From Aegilops tauschii subsp. strangulata (taxonomy: Eukaryota > Streptophyta > Magnoliopsida > Poales > Poaceae), in NCBI RefSeq assembly GCF_002575655.3, contig NC_053037.3, forward strand, positions 140,999,207 to 141,063,206: a DNA stretch of 64,000 nucleotides, written 5' to 3'. The first letter of the stretch is position 1, and the number at the start of each line of letters is the position of its first letter. Below the pieces are notes generated by a model. It searched no databases. It was not told the DNA's origin and was given only the letters and a program-made list of their open reading frames with translations. A program made the translations under genes and the position numbers. This document shows positions 12,429-24,185 of the stretch, piece by piece.

Positions 12429-13095
12429 GCATCAATGAAATCACCATGCCTAGCTTAAAAGGCATTAAAGAAAAGTGCTTGTCGGGAGACAACTCAACAC
12501 TTTTACCTACTATCTTGGTGTGTTCACATGATTACGCTACTGAAGTAATCATGTTTTATAGATTTTGTTTCAATAAAGTGCCAAGTAAGACCTTTGGGAT
12601 GGTCTATGGTGATAGTTGATTTGTTCTTGTTGAAAAACAGAAACTTTTGCGCTCAGGAAAATAATTCTCGTTTTTAACAGAAGCATGATAAAATACTGGT
12701 TCTTTTTGCAAAAGATTAATAGACAAATTTCCCAGGTTGTTTAGAATTTTTGGAGTAGCAGAAGTATGGTTGGAGTATAGATTACTACAGACTGTTCTGT
12801 TTTTGACAGATTCTGTTTTCAATGCATACTTTGCTTGTTTTCTAGTTTCTATGGCTTATATTGCTGAATATAAATTGTGGAAATGATATGCTACAGTAGG
12901 CATTGTGTGGAAACAATTATGAATCTTTTCTTTGACAGTACCAAAGTGAAATGGTTTGCACTTTATCATAATAACCTATCTCACGAAGTTCGGTTAAGTT
13001 TTGTGTGATTGAAGTTTTCAAGTTTTTGGTGAGATGTCAATATGAGGAGAATAAGTAGTGAGAAGACCCTAAGCTTGGGGATGCCCAAGGCACCC
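12429..13095 (+). mobile_element. Athila-like element, non-coding 3' internal region
   Basis: AT-rich sequence without a credible ORF. It ends with TAAGCTTGGGGATGCCC near 13072-13087. A comparable AAGCTTGGGG sequence lies next to the LTR on the minus strand near 63879-63893 and before the 3' LTR at 22812. The Tat-lineage LTR begins at 13096, so CACCC (13091-13095) is the likely target site. The other target copy is not present in the window. Confidence 0.6.
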
Positions 13096-14249
13096 TGTCG
13101 GGGGAAACGACACCTATGGGATCACGGGGAATCCTTTCTACGGTTGGCGGGCGCGGGGCTATGGAAAGAGCGGGTTCAGAAGATCAACATGGGGAATTTT
13201 ATCCAGGTTCGGGCTGTAAGTGATGCGTAATACCCTACTCCTACTGGTTTGTGTTTATCTGGTATTTTTGGACTTGCTACAGAGCGTACAGGGTCCAAAA
13301 AGTCCGAATCCTCTCTCAGTACGCCACGGGCCTCCTTTTATAGTCAAAGGGGCTGCCACAGTGGCACACAGGAGGTGGAAAGTTGTACAATAGTCGAGTT
13401 TATCTCTGGCACCGTAGGACAAAATGCATTAAATGCGCTACTTAGGTGTCCTCTTGCTTTATTGGGGACGGCAATGAAGCCCGTACTGTCCATTGCCGCT
13501 TCGCCTTGCTCCGACACGCGTTCAGGCCAACGAGGCATGCAGCGCCATGTAGGCTGGCAGGCTGCTGAGCTGGTGTGGTGGCAGGGTCTTCATGATGATC
13601 TGCATGCCACCACGCAGGTGCTTGCTGGGTTGACTTGGGAGCTGCATGCCGCCACGCAGGTGCCTGCCTAGTTGGCGGGCTGGCAGCTGTGTGGGAATGG
13701 CGGTGGAGCCTTGGCGTGGGCCTGACTGCGGCCTCGTGGATGTCCTCGGCAAGAGCCTTGTCGGGGCCCCGGCAAGGATCTTGCCATGGTCTTGCAGGCG
13801 TCCCCGGTAAGGGTCTTGCCGGGGGTCTTGTGGGTGTCTCCGGCAAGGATCTTGCCGGAGGTCTTCGTCTTCTGGTTCCCATCTAGTCTTGTATGCTCTT
13901 GGCCTTCACAAAGATCTGCATGCCACCATGGAGGCGCCTCCCGAGCCTTGGTTCCAATGTGCTGATGGTGTCGGAACTCTCAGGCTCAACGGTGGCAGCC
14001 TCGTTGGTGTTGGGCAAGTTGCCCCGGCAAGGGCCCTTGCCGGGACTACGTAAGCTGCCCCGGCAAGGCTCATGTCAGGGAGAGCCCACCTTGTCCCTTC
14101 ACTTCTTGCGCTTCTGTCTTGTCGTTGCCCTGGTAGTCTTGTGCCTTCGCTCCCTCTGCCCGGCCAAGCGTGGCCGCGGGCGTGTGGCTGCGACTGCCCG
14201 CGCACAAGTAAAGGGGTACAAGAAGGACCCCTACTTTTGTACACCGACA
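13096..14249 (-). repeat. 3' LTR of a minus-strand Tat-lineage gypsy element (1154 bp)
   Basis: The termini are perfect inverted hexamers, TGTCGG...CCGACA. On the minus strand a polypurine tract (14250-14263) immediately precedes the LTR, which fixes the orientation as minus and makes this the 3' LTR. Between about 13740 and 13880 the LTR holds interspersed GGCAAG/CTTGCCGG words that can pair with one another. Plus-strand ORFs here have no domains. The rest of the element is at 14250-15685, 24186-24864 and 55455-56312. Confidence 0.82.
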
Positions 14250-14263
14250 GGAGCCCCCGGGCC
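14250..14263 (-). promoter_or_regulatory. Polypurine tract of the Tat-lineage element
   Basis: On the minus strand the bases entering the LTR read CCCGGGGGCTCC followed by TGTCGG. A G-rich tract abutting an LTR start is where plus-strand DNA synthesis is primed. It is the main evidence for the orientation of the LTR. Confidence 0.65.
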
Positions 14264-14764
14264 TAGGCCACATATAAGCGTGGAGCGTTATTGGTCCAGG
14301 CCCAGAACAGTGCGCGGGCACGCGAGACAGAGTTTTTACTGCAGTAACTCCCTTGCTCGTTGCGCTTCCCCACGACCCGCGTTGAATGCATGACGTGGGG
14401 GTCGTGCGTGGGATGACCGCAGTGTGCTTGCGTCATCCCGTAGTGAATAGTAAAGAGGCGGCCTGCGTTTTCCCTAAAAAAGAGGGAAAACTGCAGGGCC
14501 ACTACTCATTTACTCTCTCAGCCTTGGAACCGCCGTTCCACGTTTCCCATCGTGCCCGCCCTCTTCACCATGTATGTCGCATGCACGGTGCGGGGTAGGT
14601 GACGGATGCGCGGGATACGAGGAGATGTGTGATGGCCAAGACGTATGCGCCTTTGATTGGGCGGGGAGGGCGGTCGATGACCCTGCTCGCTGCCAACTTA
14701 ATGAGCTTGATTTGAACGGGCTCTTCAGAGGCGTAGAGCCGGTCTTCAGCCTTCTCCGCTTGGC
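14264..14764. mobile_element. Tat-lineage element, spacer between 3' LTR and antisense gene
   Basis: Non-coding in the sense direction. Seen on the plus strand it is the upstream region of the B3-like gene, with a TATA box at its right edge. No other ORF with recognisable motifs is present. Confidence 0.55.
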
Positions 14765-14772
14765 TATAAAAA
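14765..14772 (+). promoter_or_regulatory. TATA box for the B3-like antisense gene
   Basis: TATAAAAA lies 77 bp upstream of the ATG at 14842, a normal plant spacing for TATA box, transcription start and a short leader. It indicates the antisense gene has its own promoter rather than depending on the LTR. Confidence 0.6.
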
Positions 14773-14841
14773 GGGACTCGGGAGGAGGAGGGGAGGCATC
14801 TTCTCGCGCCTTCCCTTCGCCTCCATCTTCCATTCACTGCG

Positions 14842-15507
14842 ATGGCGAGAGGGCGTGGTCGCAGCCGTTCTCCTGCGGAGGCGACTAGGTCTTCCTCCTG
14901 CCAGAGAACCGCAGCGGTCAAGGAAGACCCAGCCGCCCAAGGCGAAGGCCATGCACGAGGTGGAGGTGTCGGACGGGGCCGCGGTCGGCAAGGCGGTCGA
15001 GGCAGAGGCGGTCGCGGTTGGGGAACACCTGCGTCATCGCCAACTCCGTCACCATCTCCGCCACCGTCTCCTCCTGCTTCGTCGAGCGGCCATGTTGGGG
15101 ACACGACACTGGAGTTCATCCTGCAGCTGCGTGAGCCACCGTGTAGCCTCCTTCGCCTTCCCGAGGCGTTCGCGAGGGTGCTGGAGATCGACCAGTGGCC
15201 GAGTATAAAGCTTCACATGAAGGGGTGTTGCAATGCTGATATGTGGGTGAACACAGGGTTCCCCGCCCCTCATGTGATGTTCCTTCGTCGGGGTTGGAAG
15301 ACCTTCGCACGTGCCCACTGCTTGATGAAGGGGCACGTTCTCCTCTTCAAACTAGTGGAGAGCGACATGCTCTCCGTCAAGGTCTTCGGGCGCTTGGGAC
15401 ATAGGCTAGGGTGCTGCGCAGAGAGCTCAACCGATGACGAGAGCTCCTCCTCGAGCGGCGATGAGGAGGGAAATGGCGGGGAGGGCGACGGGGATGGGTT
15501 CGACTAG
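14842..15507 (+). CDS. B3-like DNA-binding protein encoded antisense in a Tat-lineage retrotransposon
   Basis: This is an intact 221-residue frame. Residues 1-60 are Arg/Gly-rich with RGRGRSRS and RGRGRQGGRGRG runs, suited to nucleic-acid binding or nuclear import. Residues 61-82 are a Ser/Pro linker. Residues about 100-192 resemble a plant B3 domain: a LPEAFARVL start, LRRGWKTFARAH in the middle, then HVLLFKL and LSVKVFG strands. Residues 193-221 are an acidic Ser/Asp/Glu tail. It is transcribed opposite to its host element, between pol and the 3' LTR, where Tat/Retand elements such as Grande are known to carry antisense genes. The B3 assignment rests on pattern recognition. A role in controlling the element or its promoter is inference. 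The start is the first ATG after the TATA box. Confidence 0.7.
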   Translation: MARGRGRSRSPAEATRSSSCQRTAAVKEDPAAQGEGHARGGGVGRGRGRQGGRGRGGRGWGTPASSPTPSPSPPPSPPASSSGHVGDTTLEFILQLREPPCSLLRLPEAFARVLEIDQWPSIKLHMKGCCNADMWVNTGFPAPHVMFLRRGWKTFARAHCLMKGHVLLFKLVESDMLSVKVFGRLGHRLGCCAESSTDDESSSSSGDEEGNGGEGDGDGFD

Positions 15508-15685
15508 GCGTCGGATGCCCCGTCCCTAGGCAGAGCCGGCAGCAGCACCATCTGCACCTGGCCCTCTCCCCTGTCAGAGTGATTTGCCGGGGGTGGGGCC
15601 AGCTCCTTGAATTTCACGGGGCCGCTGCTTCTGGTGGCTGGCGCTGGAAGGCCGGAGAAGACGAAGAAGGCGGGTGGCGAGCCGT
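15508..15685. mobile_element. Tat-lineage element, sequence after the B3-like gene, with insertion target GCCGT
   Basis: GC-rich sequence after the stop codon. It ends with GCCGT (15681-15685), the left copy of the target duplication of the Athila-like element that begins at 15686. The host sequence resumes at 24181-24185. Confidence 0.7.
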
Positions 15686-17045
15686 TGATACGTCTCCATC
15701 ATATCTACTTTTCCAAACACTTTTGCCCTTGTTTTGGACTCTAACTTGCATGATTTGAATGGAACTAACCCGGACTGACGCTGTTTTTAGCAGAATTGCC
15801 ATGGTGTTATTTTTGTGTAGAAATAAAAGTTCTCGGAATGACCTAAAACTTCACAGAGAATATTTTTGGAATTAATAAAAATACTGGCAAAAGAATCAAG
15901 GCCAGGGGACCCACACACTGTCCACGAGGGTGGGGGCGCGCCTACCCCCTTGGGCGCGCCCCCTACCTCGTGGGACCCCTGGTGCTCCACCGACCTCAAC
16001 TCCAACTCTATATATTCACGTTCGGGGAGAAAAAATCAGAGAGAAGGGTTCATCGCGTTTTACGATACGGAGCCGCCGCCAAGCCCTAATCTCTCTCGGG
16101 AGGGCTGATCTGGAATCCGTTCGGGGCTCCGGAGAGGGAAATCCGTCGCCATCGTCATCATCAACCTTCCTCCATCACCAATTTCATGATGCTCACCGCC
16201 GTGCGTGAGTAATTCCATCATAGGCTTGCTGGACGGTGATGGGTTGGATGAGATTTACCATGTAATAGAGTTAGTTTTGTTAGGGTTTGATCCCTAGTAT
16301 CCACTATGTTCTGAGATTGATGTTGCTATGGCTTTGCTATGCCTAATGCTTGTCACTAGGGCCCGAGTGCCATGATTTCAGATCTAAACCTATTATGTTT
16401 TCATGAATATATGTGAGTTCTTGATCCTATCTTGCAAGTCTATAGTCACCTATTATGTATTATGATCCGTTAACCCCGAAGTGACAATAATCGGGATACT
16501 TACCGGTGATGACCGTAGTTTGAGGAGTTCCTGTATTCACTAAGTGTTAATGCTTTGGTCCGGTACTCTGTTAAAAGGAGGCCTTAATATCCCTTAGTTT
16601 CTAATAGGACCCCGCTGCCACGGGAGGGTAGGACAAAAGATGTCATGCAAGTTCTTTTCCATAAGCACGTATGACTATATTCAGAATACATGCCTACATT
16701 ACATTGATGAATTGGAGCTAGTTCTGTGTCACCCTATGTTATGACTATTGCAAGAGGAATCGCATCCGGCATAATTCTGCATCACCGATCCAATGCCTAC
16801 GAGCTTTTCACATATTGCTCTTTGCTTAGTTACTTTTCCGTTGCCACCGTTACCGTTACTTCCATACTACTTTGCTACTAAATACTTTGTTGCAGATATT
16901 AAGTTATCCAGGTGTGGTTGAATTGACAACTCAACTGCTAATACTTGAGAATATTCTTTGGCTCCCCTTGTGTCGAATCAATAAATTTGGGTTGAATACT
17001 CTACCCTCGAAAACTGTTGCGATCCCCTATACTTGTGGGTTATCA
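15686..17045 (+). repeat. 5' LTR of the Athila-like element (1360 bp)
   Basis: It starts TGATACGTCTCC and ends TTATCA. A TATATATT box lies at 16009-16016, preceded by a GGCGCGCC-rich stretch (15935-15965) that recurs in the 3' LTR and, diverged, at 20228-20270. The transcript should start shortly after the TATA box. Confidence 0.92.
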
Positions 17046-17056
17046 AGACTATTTTC

Positions 17057-17074
17057 TGGCGCCGTTGCAGGGGA
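17057..17074 (+). other. Primer-binding site, tRNA-Asp type
   Basis: TGGCGCCGTTGCAGGGGA matches the complement of the plant tRNA-Asp 3' end with one difference and lies 12 bases after the 5' LTR. The same type of site is found at 11449-11466. Confidence 0.8.
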
Positions 17075-17123
17075 GCATAGCTCTATTATTTGAGTCACTT
17101 GGGATTTATATCTGCTGGTCACT

Positions 17124-19896
17124 ATGAGGAACTTGAAAGACGAAAGAACTAAGATTTTTCCCTCAACTACGAGGGGAGGTAAGGAACTGCCATCTAGCTC
17201 TGCACTTGATTCACCTTCTGTTTTGAGTAAACTTGTGACACCTAAACCTGCTTCTGCTATTAATTCTTATATGTCACATGTTATTGATGATGCCACTTCT
17301 GCTATGCATGATACTTATGATGAAACTACTTCTATGCTTGATACTACTGTGCCACTAGGTGAATTTCTTGATGAACAACTTGCTAGGGCTAGAGAGAATG
17401 AAATTATTGAAACTGATAATATTGATGAAAGTGATGATGAAGATTCTCCCCCTAGATATGAATTGCCTGTTGTGCCTGAGGGTTATGTTATGGATGAAGA
17501 AACTGCTAGAGACTTTCTTGCTTGCAATGATAGAAATGATCTTAAGAAATTATTAGCTAAGCTTAAAGAAAAATCTTTGAAAGCTAGAATGAAATATGAC
17601 CCTGCTTTTGCTACTTCACCTATTTGTGTTCCTGATAAGGATTATGATTTCTCTGTTGATCATGATATAATTACTTTGGTTGAATCTGATCCTTTTTATG
17701 GCTATGAATCTGAAACTGTTGTGGCACATCTTACTAAATTAAATGATATAGCCACCCTGTTCACTAATGATGAGAAAACTCGCTACTACTATATCCTTAA
17801 GTTATTTCCGTTCTCATTAAGAGTGATGCTAAAACATGGTTTAATTCTCTTGATCCTGGTTGTGTGCGTAGTCCCCAGGATATGATTTATTACTTCTCTG
17901 CTAAATATTTCCCCGCTCATAAGAAACAAGCTGCTTTAAGGGAAATATATAATTTGTGCAAATTGAAGAAGAGAGTCTCCCACAAGCTTGGGGGAGGCTT
18001 CTCCAATTCCTTAATGCTTTGCCTGATCATCCTCTCAAGAAAAATGAAATACTTGATATCTTTTATAATGGACTAACCGATGCTTCCAGAGACCACCTGG
18101 ATAGTTGTGCTGGTTGCGTTTTTAGGGAAAGAAGAGTTGATCAAGCTGAATTGCTATTGAATAATATGTTGACTAATGAAAATAATTGGACACTTCCTGA
18201 ACCAACTCCTAAGCCAACTCCGAAGAAAAGGGGTATTCTATTTCTCAGTCCTAAAGATATGCAAGAGGCAAAGAAATCTATGAAAGAAAAAGGTATTAAA
18301 GCTGAAGATGTTAAGAATTTACCTCCTATTGAAGAAATACATGGTCTTAATTTGCCGCCTGTTGAAAAAATACATGGTCTTGATAACCCTACACAGGTAG
18401 TAAAGGTAAATTCTCTCTATAGATTTGATGAAGGTGATATTCCTTGTTATAAGTTTGCTAGCCAATGCTTAGATGAGTTTGATAATTTTATTGTTAAACA
18501 AGAAAACTTCAATGCTTATGTTGGTAGACAATTGAAACGCAATGCTTATATGATTGAACACTTGAGTGATTATATGTCTAGAGTTAAAGGTGAACTTAAA
18601 CTCATTAGTAAACATGCTTCTATGGTTACCACTCAAGTAGAACAAGTGCTTAAAACTCAAAATGATTTGCTCAACGAATTAAATAATAAGAAAAATGATA
18701 ATGCTATTAGAGTTATGACTAGAGGGGGTAAAATGACTCAGGAACCTTTGTATCCTGAGGGCTACCCTAAGAGAATTGAGCAAGATTATCAGAGAACTAA
18801 TGTTGATGCACCTAGTCCTTCTAAAAAGAAGAAAAAGAAAAATGATAGGACTTTGCATGCTTCTAGTGAACCTGTTGTAGTCACACCTGAGAATCCCAAT
18901 GATATTTCTATTTCTGATGCTGAAACACAATCTGGTGATGAACATGAACCTAGTGATAATGTTAATGATAATGTTCATGTTGATGCTCAATCTAGCAATG
19001 ATAATGATGTAGAGATTGAACCTGCTGTTGATCTTGATAACCCACAATCAAAGAATCAACGTTATGATAAGAGAGACTTCGTTGCTAGGAAGCATGGTAA
19101 AGAAAGAGAACCATGGGGTCAAAAACCCATGCCTTTTCCTCCTAAACCATCCAAGAAAAAGGATGGTGAGGATTTTGAGCGCTTTGCTGAAATGATTAGA
19201 CCTATCTTTTTGCGTATGCGTTTGACTGATATGCTTAAAATGAATCCTTATGCTAAGTATCTGAAGGTTATTGTTACTAATAAAAGAAAGATACCGGAAG
19301 CTGAAATTTCCACCATGCTTGCTAATTATACCTTTAAGGGTGGAATACCTAAGAAATTAGGAGATCCAGGAGTACCAACTATACCATGCTCCATTAAAAG
19401 AAACTATGCTAGAACTGCTTTATGTGATCTTGGAGCCGGTGTTAGTGTTATGCCTTTCTCTTTATATCATAGACTTGATTTGAATAAGTTGACACCTACT
19501 GAAATATATTTGCAAATGGCTGATAAATCAACTGCTATACCTGTCGGCATTTGTGAGGATGTGCCCGTTGTGGTTGCAAACGTTACTATTTTAATGGACT
19601 TTGTTATTCTTGATAGTCCCGAGGATGATAGTATGTCGATTATCCTTGGTAGACCCTTTTTGAATACTGCAGGGGATGTTATTGATTGCAACAAAGGCAA
19701 TGTCACTTTTGATGTTAATGGTAATGAGCATACGGTACACTTTCTGAGGAAACAACCTCAAGTCCACAGTATCAATTCTATTGGAAAAATTCCATCGACT
19801 ATTATTGGAGGTTTTGAATTTCCTCTTCCTACTGCCAAGAAGAAATATGATATTCTTATTGTTGGGGATGTGCATATCCCCGTTGAGGTAACTTAG
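17124..19896 (+). pseudogene. Athila-type gag-protease with two frameshifts
   Basis: The ATG at 17124 lies 50 bp after the primer-binding site. The first frame runs to about 17820, shifts to a second (IYYFSAKYFPAHKKQ) and shifts again near 17955 to the long frame ending at 19896. The segment around LKLFPFSL, YYFSAKYFP and QAWGRLLQFL matches the retrotransposon gag domain. A Lys-rich, then Asp/Asn-rich linker follows. A retropepsin-like domain has DLGAG (near 19427) in place of the usual DTG/DSG motif, then ILGRPFLNTAGDVID. The coding part stops after the protease. Whether DLGAG is active is unclear. Confidence 0.82.
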
Positions 19897-20659
19897 TGCT
19901 ATTCGCAAATTCTCCGGTTTCATGCGATTCGGAATGAGTTTGTTAACAAGACTTGATCAACCTTGTTAGTTGATTCCTTTTGATGAGCATGAGATGGATG
20001 AAGTTAGAAAGCACAACCTTCTGTACCCTCCTTTTACTTTCTGTTATTTAGATTAAATAAAGCAAAAATAGTATATTCTGTCTATTTTCTGAATTATCCC
20101 TGCAATAAAAAATACCCCAAAAATAGAAGTTCTCCAAATGCCCTGAAAATGAAATATGATTTTTTCTAGAATATTTGAGAATATCTGGCACTCAGAACAC
20201 ATCAGGGGGAGCAAGCACCTGGCCACGAGGGTCCAGGGCGCGCCCCCTGCCTCGTGGGCCCCTGGTGGCTCCCCTCCACTTATTCCAACCACCACACACT
20301 CCTTCTTCCTCCAAAAAAAATCACCAACCAGCTCAAGCACGAGTTCTAGCTCATCTTGCTGCCATTTTCGATCTCCTTGCTCAAAGCTCCACTCACAAAA
20401 CTGCTTTGGGGGTTTGTTCTTCGGTATGTGACTCCTCCAATGGTCCAATTAGTTTTTGTTCTAGTGCTTTATTTATTGCAAATTTTTGTTGCTTAGGTGA
20501 CCCAGTTCTTGAGCTTGCATGTCAAATTATATGGTCCCAAGTAGTTCTAATGCATGATATAGTCACTAGGCACTTGTGGGAGTAGTTGCTATCAATTTTG
20601 TTGAGTTTGGTTCACTTTTATTTTAAGTTACTAAAAATTTCAGAAATTTTCAGAAATTG
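19897..20659 (+). other. Non-coding internal region with LTR-like promoter sequence
   Basis: Between 20210 and 20275 the sequence GAGGGTCCAGGGCGCGCCCC then CTGCCTCGTGGGCCCCTGG closely resembles the GGCGCGCC/CTCGTGGG stretch just upstream of the TATA box in this element's own LTRs (15935-15985, 23075-23125). It may be an internal promoter for a downstream 3' gene, or a leftover of a recombined LTR. No ORF with motifs is present. Confidence 0.45.
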
Positions 20660-20932
20660 ATGAAGAGATTTTTTAGGGGCTCTTCGAGCCGAAGCTCGAA
20701 GGATAAACAAAGTGAAGAGGATAAGAGGCCCAAATATAATCTCCCTCGCACCGCGGAGGTTCGGCCGTGTGAATGGCCTTGCGATGATTTCTTGAGGGCA
20801 GACGGGATTCATGATGATTTTTGTTATTTGGCTGAGAATGCGGGCCTCACCGACTTCCTCCGCGACCAGCGCGAACAGTATCTCCTACTCAGTAATATTT
20901 TTGTGAAAAAATTTCATTTCCGTGCTAGTTTA
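20660..20932 (+). pseudogene. Truncated ATHILA ORF-1-like protein (N-terminal fragment)
   Basis: The frame starts MKRFFRG and includes KYNLPRTAEVRPCEWP, LAENAGLTDFLRDQREQYLLL and FHF, which I recognise as the N-terminus of a protein carried by grass Athila-like elements. About 90 residues match, then the similarity stops and the sequence becomes AT-rich. It is a fragment left by internal deletion. The name is from memory and moderately secure. Confidence 0.5.
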
Positions 20933-22825
20933 TTTTATTTTTCTCGCCTTCTTCTTGTGTGTTTGAAAAACCTTAAGAAAAAACCAAAAACGTTAGTTGT
21001 AGCTTTTAGCTATTTACTTTCCATGCTTGTAGTAGTAATAATTAAAAGAAAACCCAAAAAGATTTCTTGTTCTTCTTTTGCTTGTTGGGAGCTTTCCCAT
21101 GTAAATAGTTTTATTTCTTTCCTTTTCTTTGGGGGTCGAGAGGAGAAGACCATAATGAAAATGTCAAAGTGGCTCTTATATGCATTATTGTTGATTTAAC
21201 CAAGAGCCCATATTATCTTGTCTTCTCCTTTGTATTGAATGCCTGCAGATTCCAGCTTAGTCCAATGCACATGCACTATTATTATTATCCACATCGTTCG
21301 GTCGTGCAAGTGAAAGGCAATAATGACGATATATGATGGACTGGTTGAGATTAGAGAAGCTGGTATGAACTCGACCTCTCTTGTTTTTGTAAATATGATT
21401 AGTTCATCATTCCTGATTCAGCCTACTATGAATGAAACATGTTTGCAATGACAATTAGAGATTATAGTTGCTTGTGCCATGCTTAATTTGCTAGGAGTTT
21501 ATAATGGTTTACCTTGCATGCCAACATGCTATTAAAATGGTTGTGATGTGGTATGATAGGGTGGTATCCTCCTTTGAATGATTCGAGTGACTTGACTTGG
21601 CACATGTTCACACATGTAGTTGAAACAAAATCAACATAGCCTCCATGCTATTTATGTTCATGGTGGATTATATCCTACTCATGCTTGCACTCAATGTTTA
21701 TTAATTTTAATGCATGTTCATGACTGTTGTCGCTCTCTAGTTGGTCGCTTCCCAGTCTTTTTCTAGCCTTCACTTGTACTAAGCGGGAATACTGCTTGTG
21801 CATCCACTTCCATAAACCCCAAAGTTATTCCATATGAGTCCACCATACCTTCCTATATGCGGTATCTACCTGCCGTCTCAAGTAAATTTGTATGTGCCAA
21901 ACTCTAAACCTTCAAATGAAATGCTGTTTTGCATGCTCGAATAGCTCATGTATCAACTAGGGTTGTTTGTATCTTCCATGCTAGGCGGGTTATTCTCAAG
22001 ACCGCTCCTCACTCACGAGAAAATGGCTAGTCACCGGGATGCCCAGTCCCATGCTCTAAGCAACTCAAATCGAAATAATTGCAAACAAAACTCCCCCAGG
22101 ACTGTTGCTAGTTGGAGGCACTCGTTGTTTCGAGCCAGCCATGGATTGATGCTTGTTGGTGGTGGGGGAGTATAAACTTTACCATTCTGCTTGGGAACCG
22201 CCTATAATGTGTGTAGCATGGAAGATATCGAGATCTCTCGGTTGTTATGTTGACAATGAAAGTATGCCGCTCAAAATATTATTCATCTCTATTTCAAAAT
22301 CGAGCTTTGGCACCTCTACAAATCCATGCTTCCCTCTATGAAGGACCTATCTATTTACTTTTATGTTGAGTCATCACTCTCTTATTAAAAGCACCAGTTG
22401 GAGAGCACCGCTGTCATTTGCATCCATTACTATTAATTTATATTGAGTATGACTATGACTGGATCTCTTTTACCATGAATTACAATGTTTAGTCAGTCCT
22501 TGATCTTCAGAGGTGCTCTGCATTTATGTTTTGCGGTCTCAGAAAGGGCTAGCGAGATACCAACTTGTTATATCATATTATGATTGTTTTGAGAAAGTGT
22601 TGTCATCCGAGATTTATTATTATTGCTCGCTAGTTGATTATGCCATTGATATGAGTAAACATGAGATCTAAATGTTATTGTGAATATTGCTGAAAACTTG
22701 AATGCTGGCTTTACATATTTACAACAACAAGAGCAAAAACAGAGTTTGTAAAAGTTTTTCTTTATCACCTTCAGTTTATCAACTGAATTGCTTGAGGGCA
22801 AGCAAAGGTTTAAGCTTGGGGGAGT
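20933..22825 (+). other. AT-rich 3' non-coding region of the Athila-like element
   Basis: No coding motif was seen over about 1.9 kb. The stretch ends in the polypurine tract AAGCTTGGGGGAG at 22812-22824. Scattered short ORFs are not supported. Confidence 0.6.
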
Positions 22826-24180
22826 TGATACGTCTCCATTGTATCTACTTTTCCAAACACTTTTGCCCTTGTTTTGGACTCTAACTTGCATGATTTGAAT
22901 GGAACTAACCCGGACTGACGCTGTTTTCAGTAGAATTTCCATGGTGTTATTTTTGTGCAGAAATAAAATTCTCGGAATGACCTGAAACTTCACGGAGAAT
23001 ATTTTTGGAATTAATAAAAAATACTGGCGAAAGAATCAAGGCCAGGGGGGCTACACCCTGTCCACAAGGGTGGGGGCGCGCCTACCCCCTGGGCGCGCCC
23101 CCCTGCCTCGTGGGCCCCCTGGTGCTCCACCGACCTCAACTCCAAGTCTATATATTCACGTTCGGGGAGAAAAAAATCAGAGAGAAGGATTCATCGCGTT
23201 TTACGATACGGAGCCGCCGCCAAGCCCTAATCTCTCTCGGGAGGGCTGATCTGGAGTCCGTTCGGGGCTCTGGAGAGGGGAATCCGTTGCTATCGTCATC
23301 ATCCACCTTCCTCCATCACCAATTTCATGATGCTCACCGCCGTGCGTGAGTAATTCCATCGTAGGGTTGCTGGACGGTGATGGGTTGGATGAGATTTACC
23401 ATGTAATCGAGTTAGTTTTATTAGGGTTTGATCCCTAGTATCCACTATGTTCTGAGATTGATGTTGCTATGACTTTGCTATGCTTAATGCTTGTCACTAG
23501 GGCCCGAGTGCCATGATTTCAGATCTGAACCTATTATGTTTTCATGAATATATGTGAGTTCTTGATCCTATCTTGCAAGTCTATAGTCACCTATTATGTG
23601 TTATGATCCGTTAACCCCGAAGTGACAATAATCGGGATACTTACCGGTGATGACCGTAGTTTGAGGAGTTCATGTATTCACTAAGTGTTAATGCTTTGGT
23701 CCGGTACTCTATTAAAAGGAGGCCTTAATATCCCTTAGTTTCCAATAGGACCCTACTGCCACGGGAGGGTAGGACAAAAGATGTCATGCAAGTTCTTTTC
23801 CATAAGCACGTATGACTATATTCGGAATACATGCCTAGATTACATTGATGAATTGGAGCTAGTTCTGTGTCACCCTATGTTATAACTATTGCATGAGGAA
23901 TCGCATCCGGCATAATTCTCCATCACCAATCCAATGCCTACGAGCTTTTCACATATTGCTCTTTGCTTAGTTACTTTTCCGTTGCCACCGTTACTTCCAT
24001 ACTACTTTGCTACTAAATACTTTGCTGCTGATATTAAGTTATCTAGGTGTGGTTGAATTGACAACTCAACTGCTAATACTTGAGAATATTCTTTGGCTCC
24101 CCTTGTGTCGAATGAATAAATTTGGGTTGAATACTCTACCGTCGAAAACTGTTGCGATCCCCTATACTTGTGGGTTATCA
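22826..24180 (+). repeat. 3' LTR of the Athila-like element (1355 bp)
   Basis: It aligns end to end with 15686-17045 and has the same termini. Differences are scattered substitutions and small indels. The GCCGT duplication follows directly at 24181-24185. Confidence 0.92.
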
Positions 24181-24185
24181 GCCGT

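Larger units (their letters stand above)
15686..24180 (+). mobile_element. Complete non-autonomous Athila-like LTR retrotransposon (8495 bp)
   Basis: Two LTRs (15686-17045 and 22826-24180) both begin TGATACGTCTCCAT and end GGGTTATCA. They are flanked by the 5-bp duplication GCCGT (15681-15685 and 24181-24185). A tRNA-Asp-type primer-binding site follows the 5' LTR, and a polypurine tract (AAGCTTGGGGGAG, 22812-22824) precedes the 3' LTR. The internal region holds gag and a retropepsin-like domain but no RT, RNase H or integrase, so movement would require enzymes from another element. In a 160-bp stretch compared by eye (16201-16360 against the matching part starting at 23340) the LTRs differ at six positions. 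Confidence 0.93.

Noticed and set aside
14565..15119. 184-codon minus-strand frame opposite the B3-like gene
   Set aside because: A shadow of the GC-rich coding sequence, with no domain. The plus frame has the B3 pattern and a TATA box.
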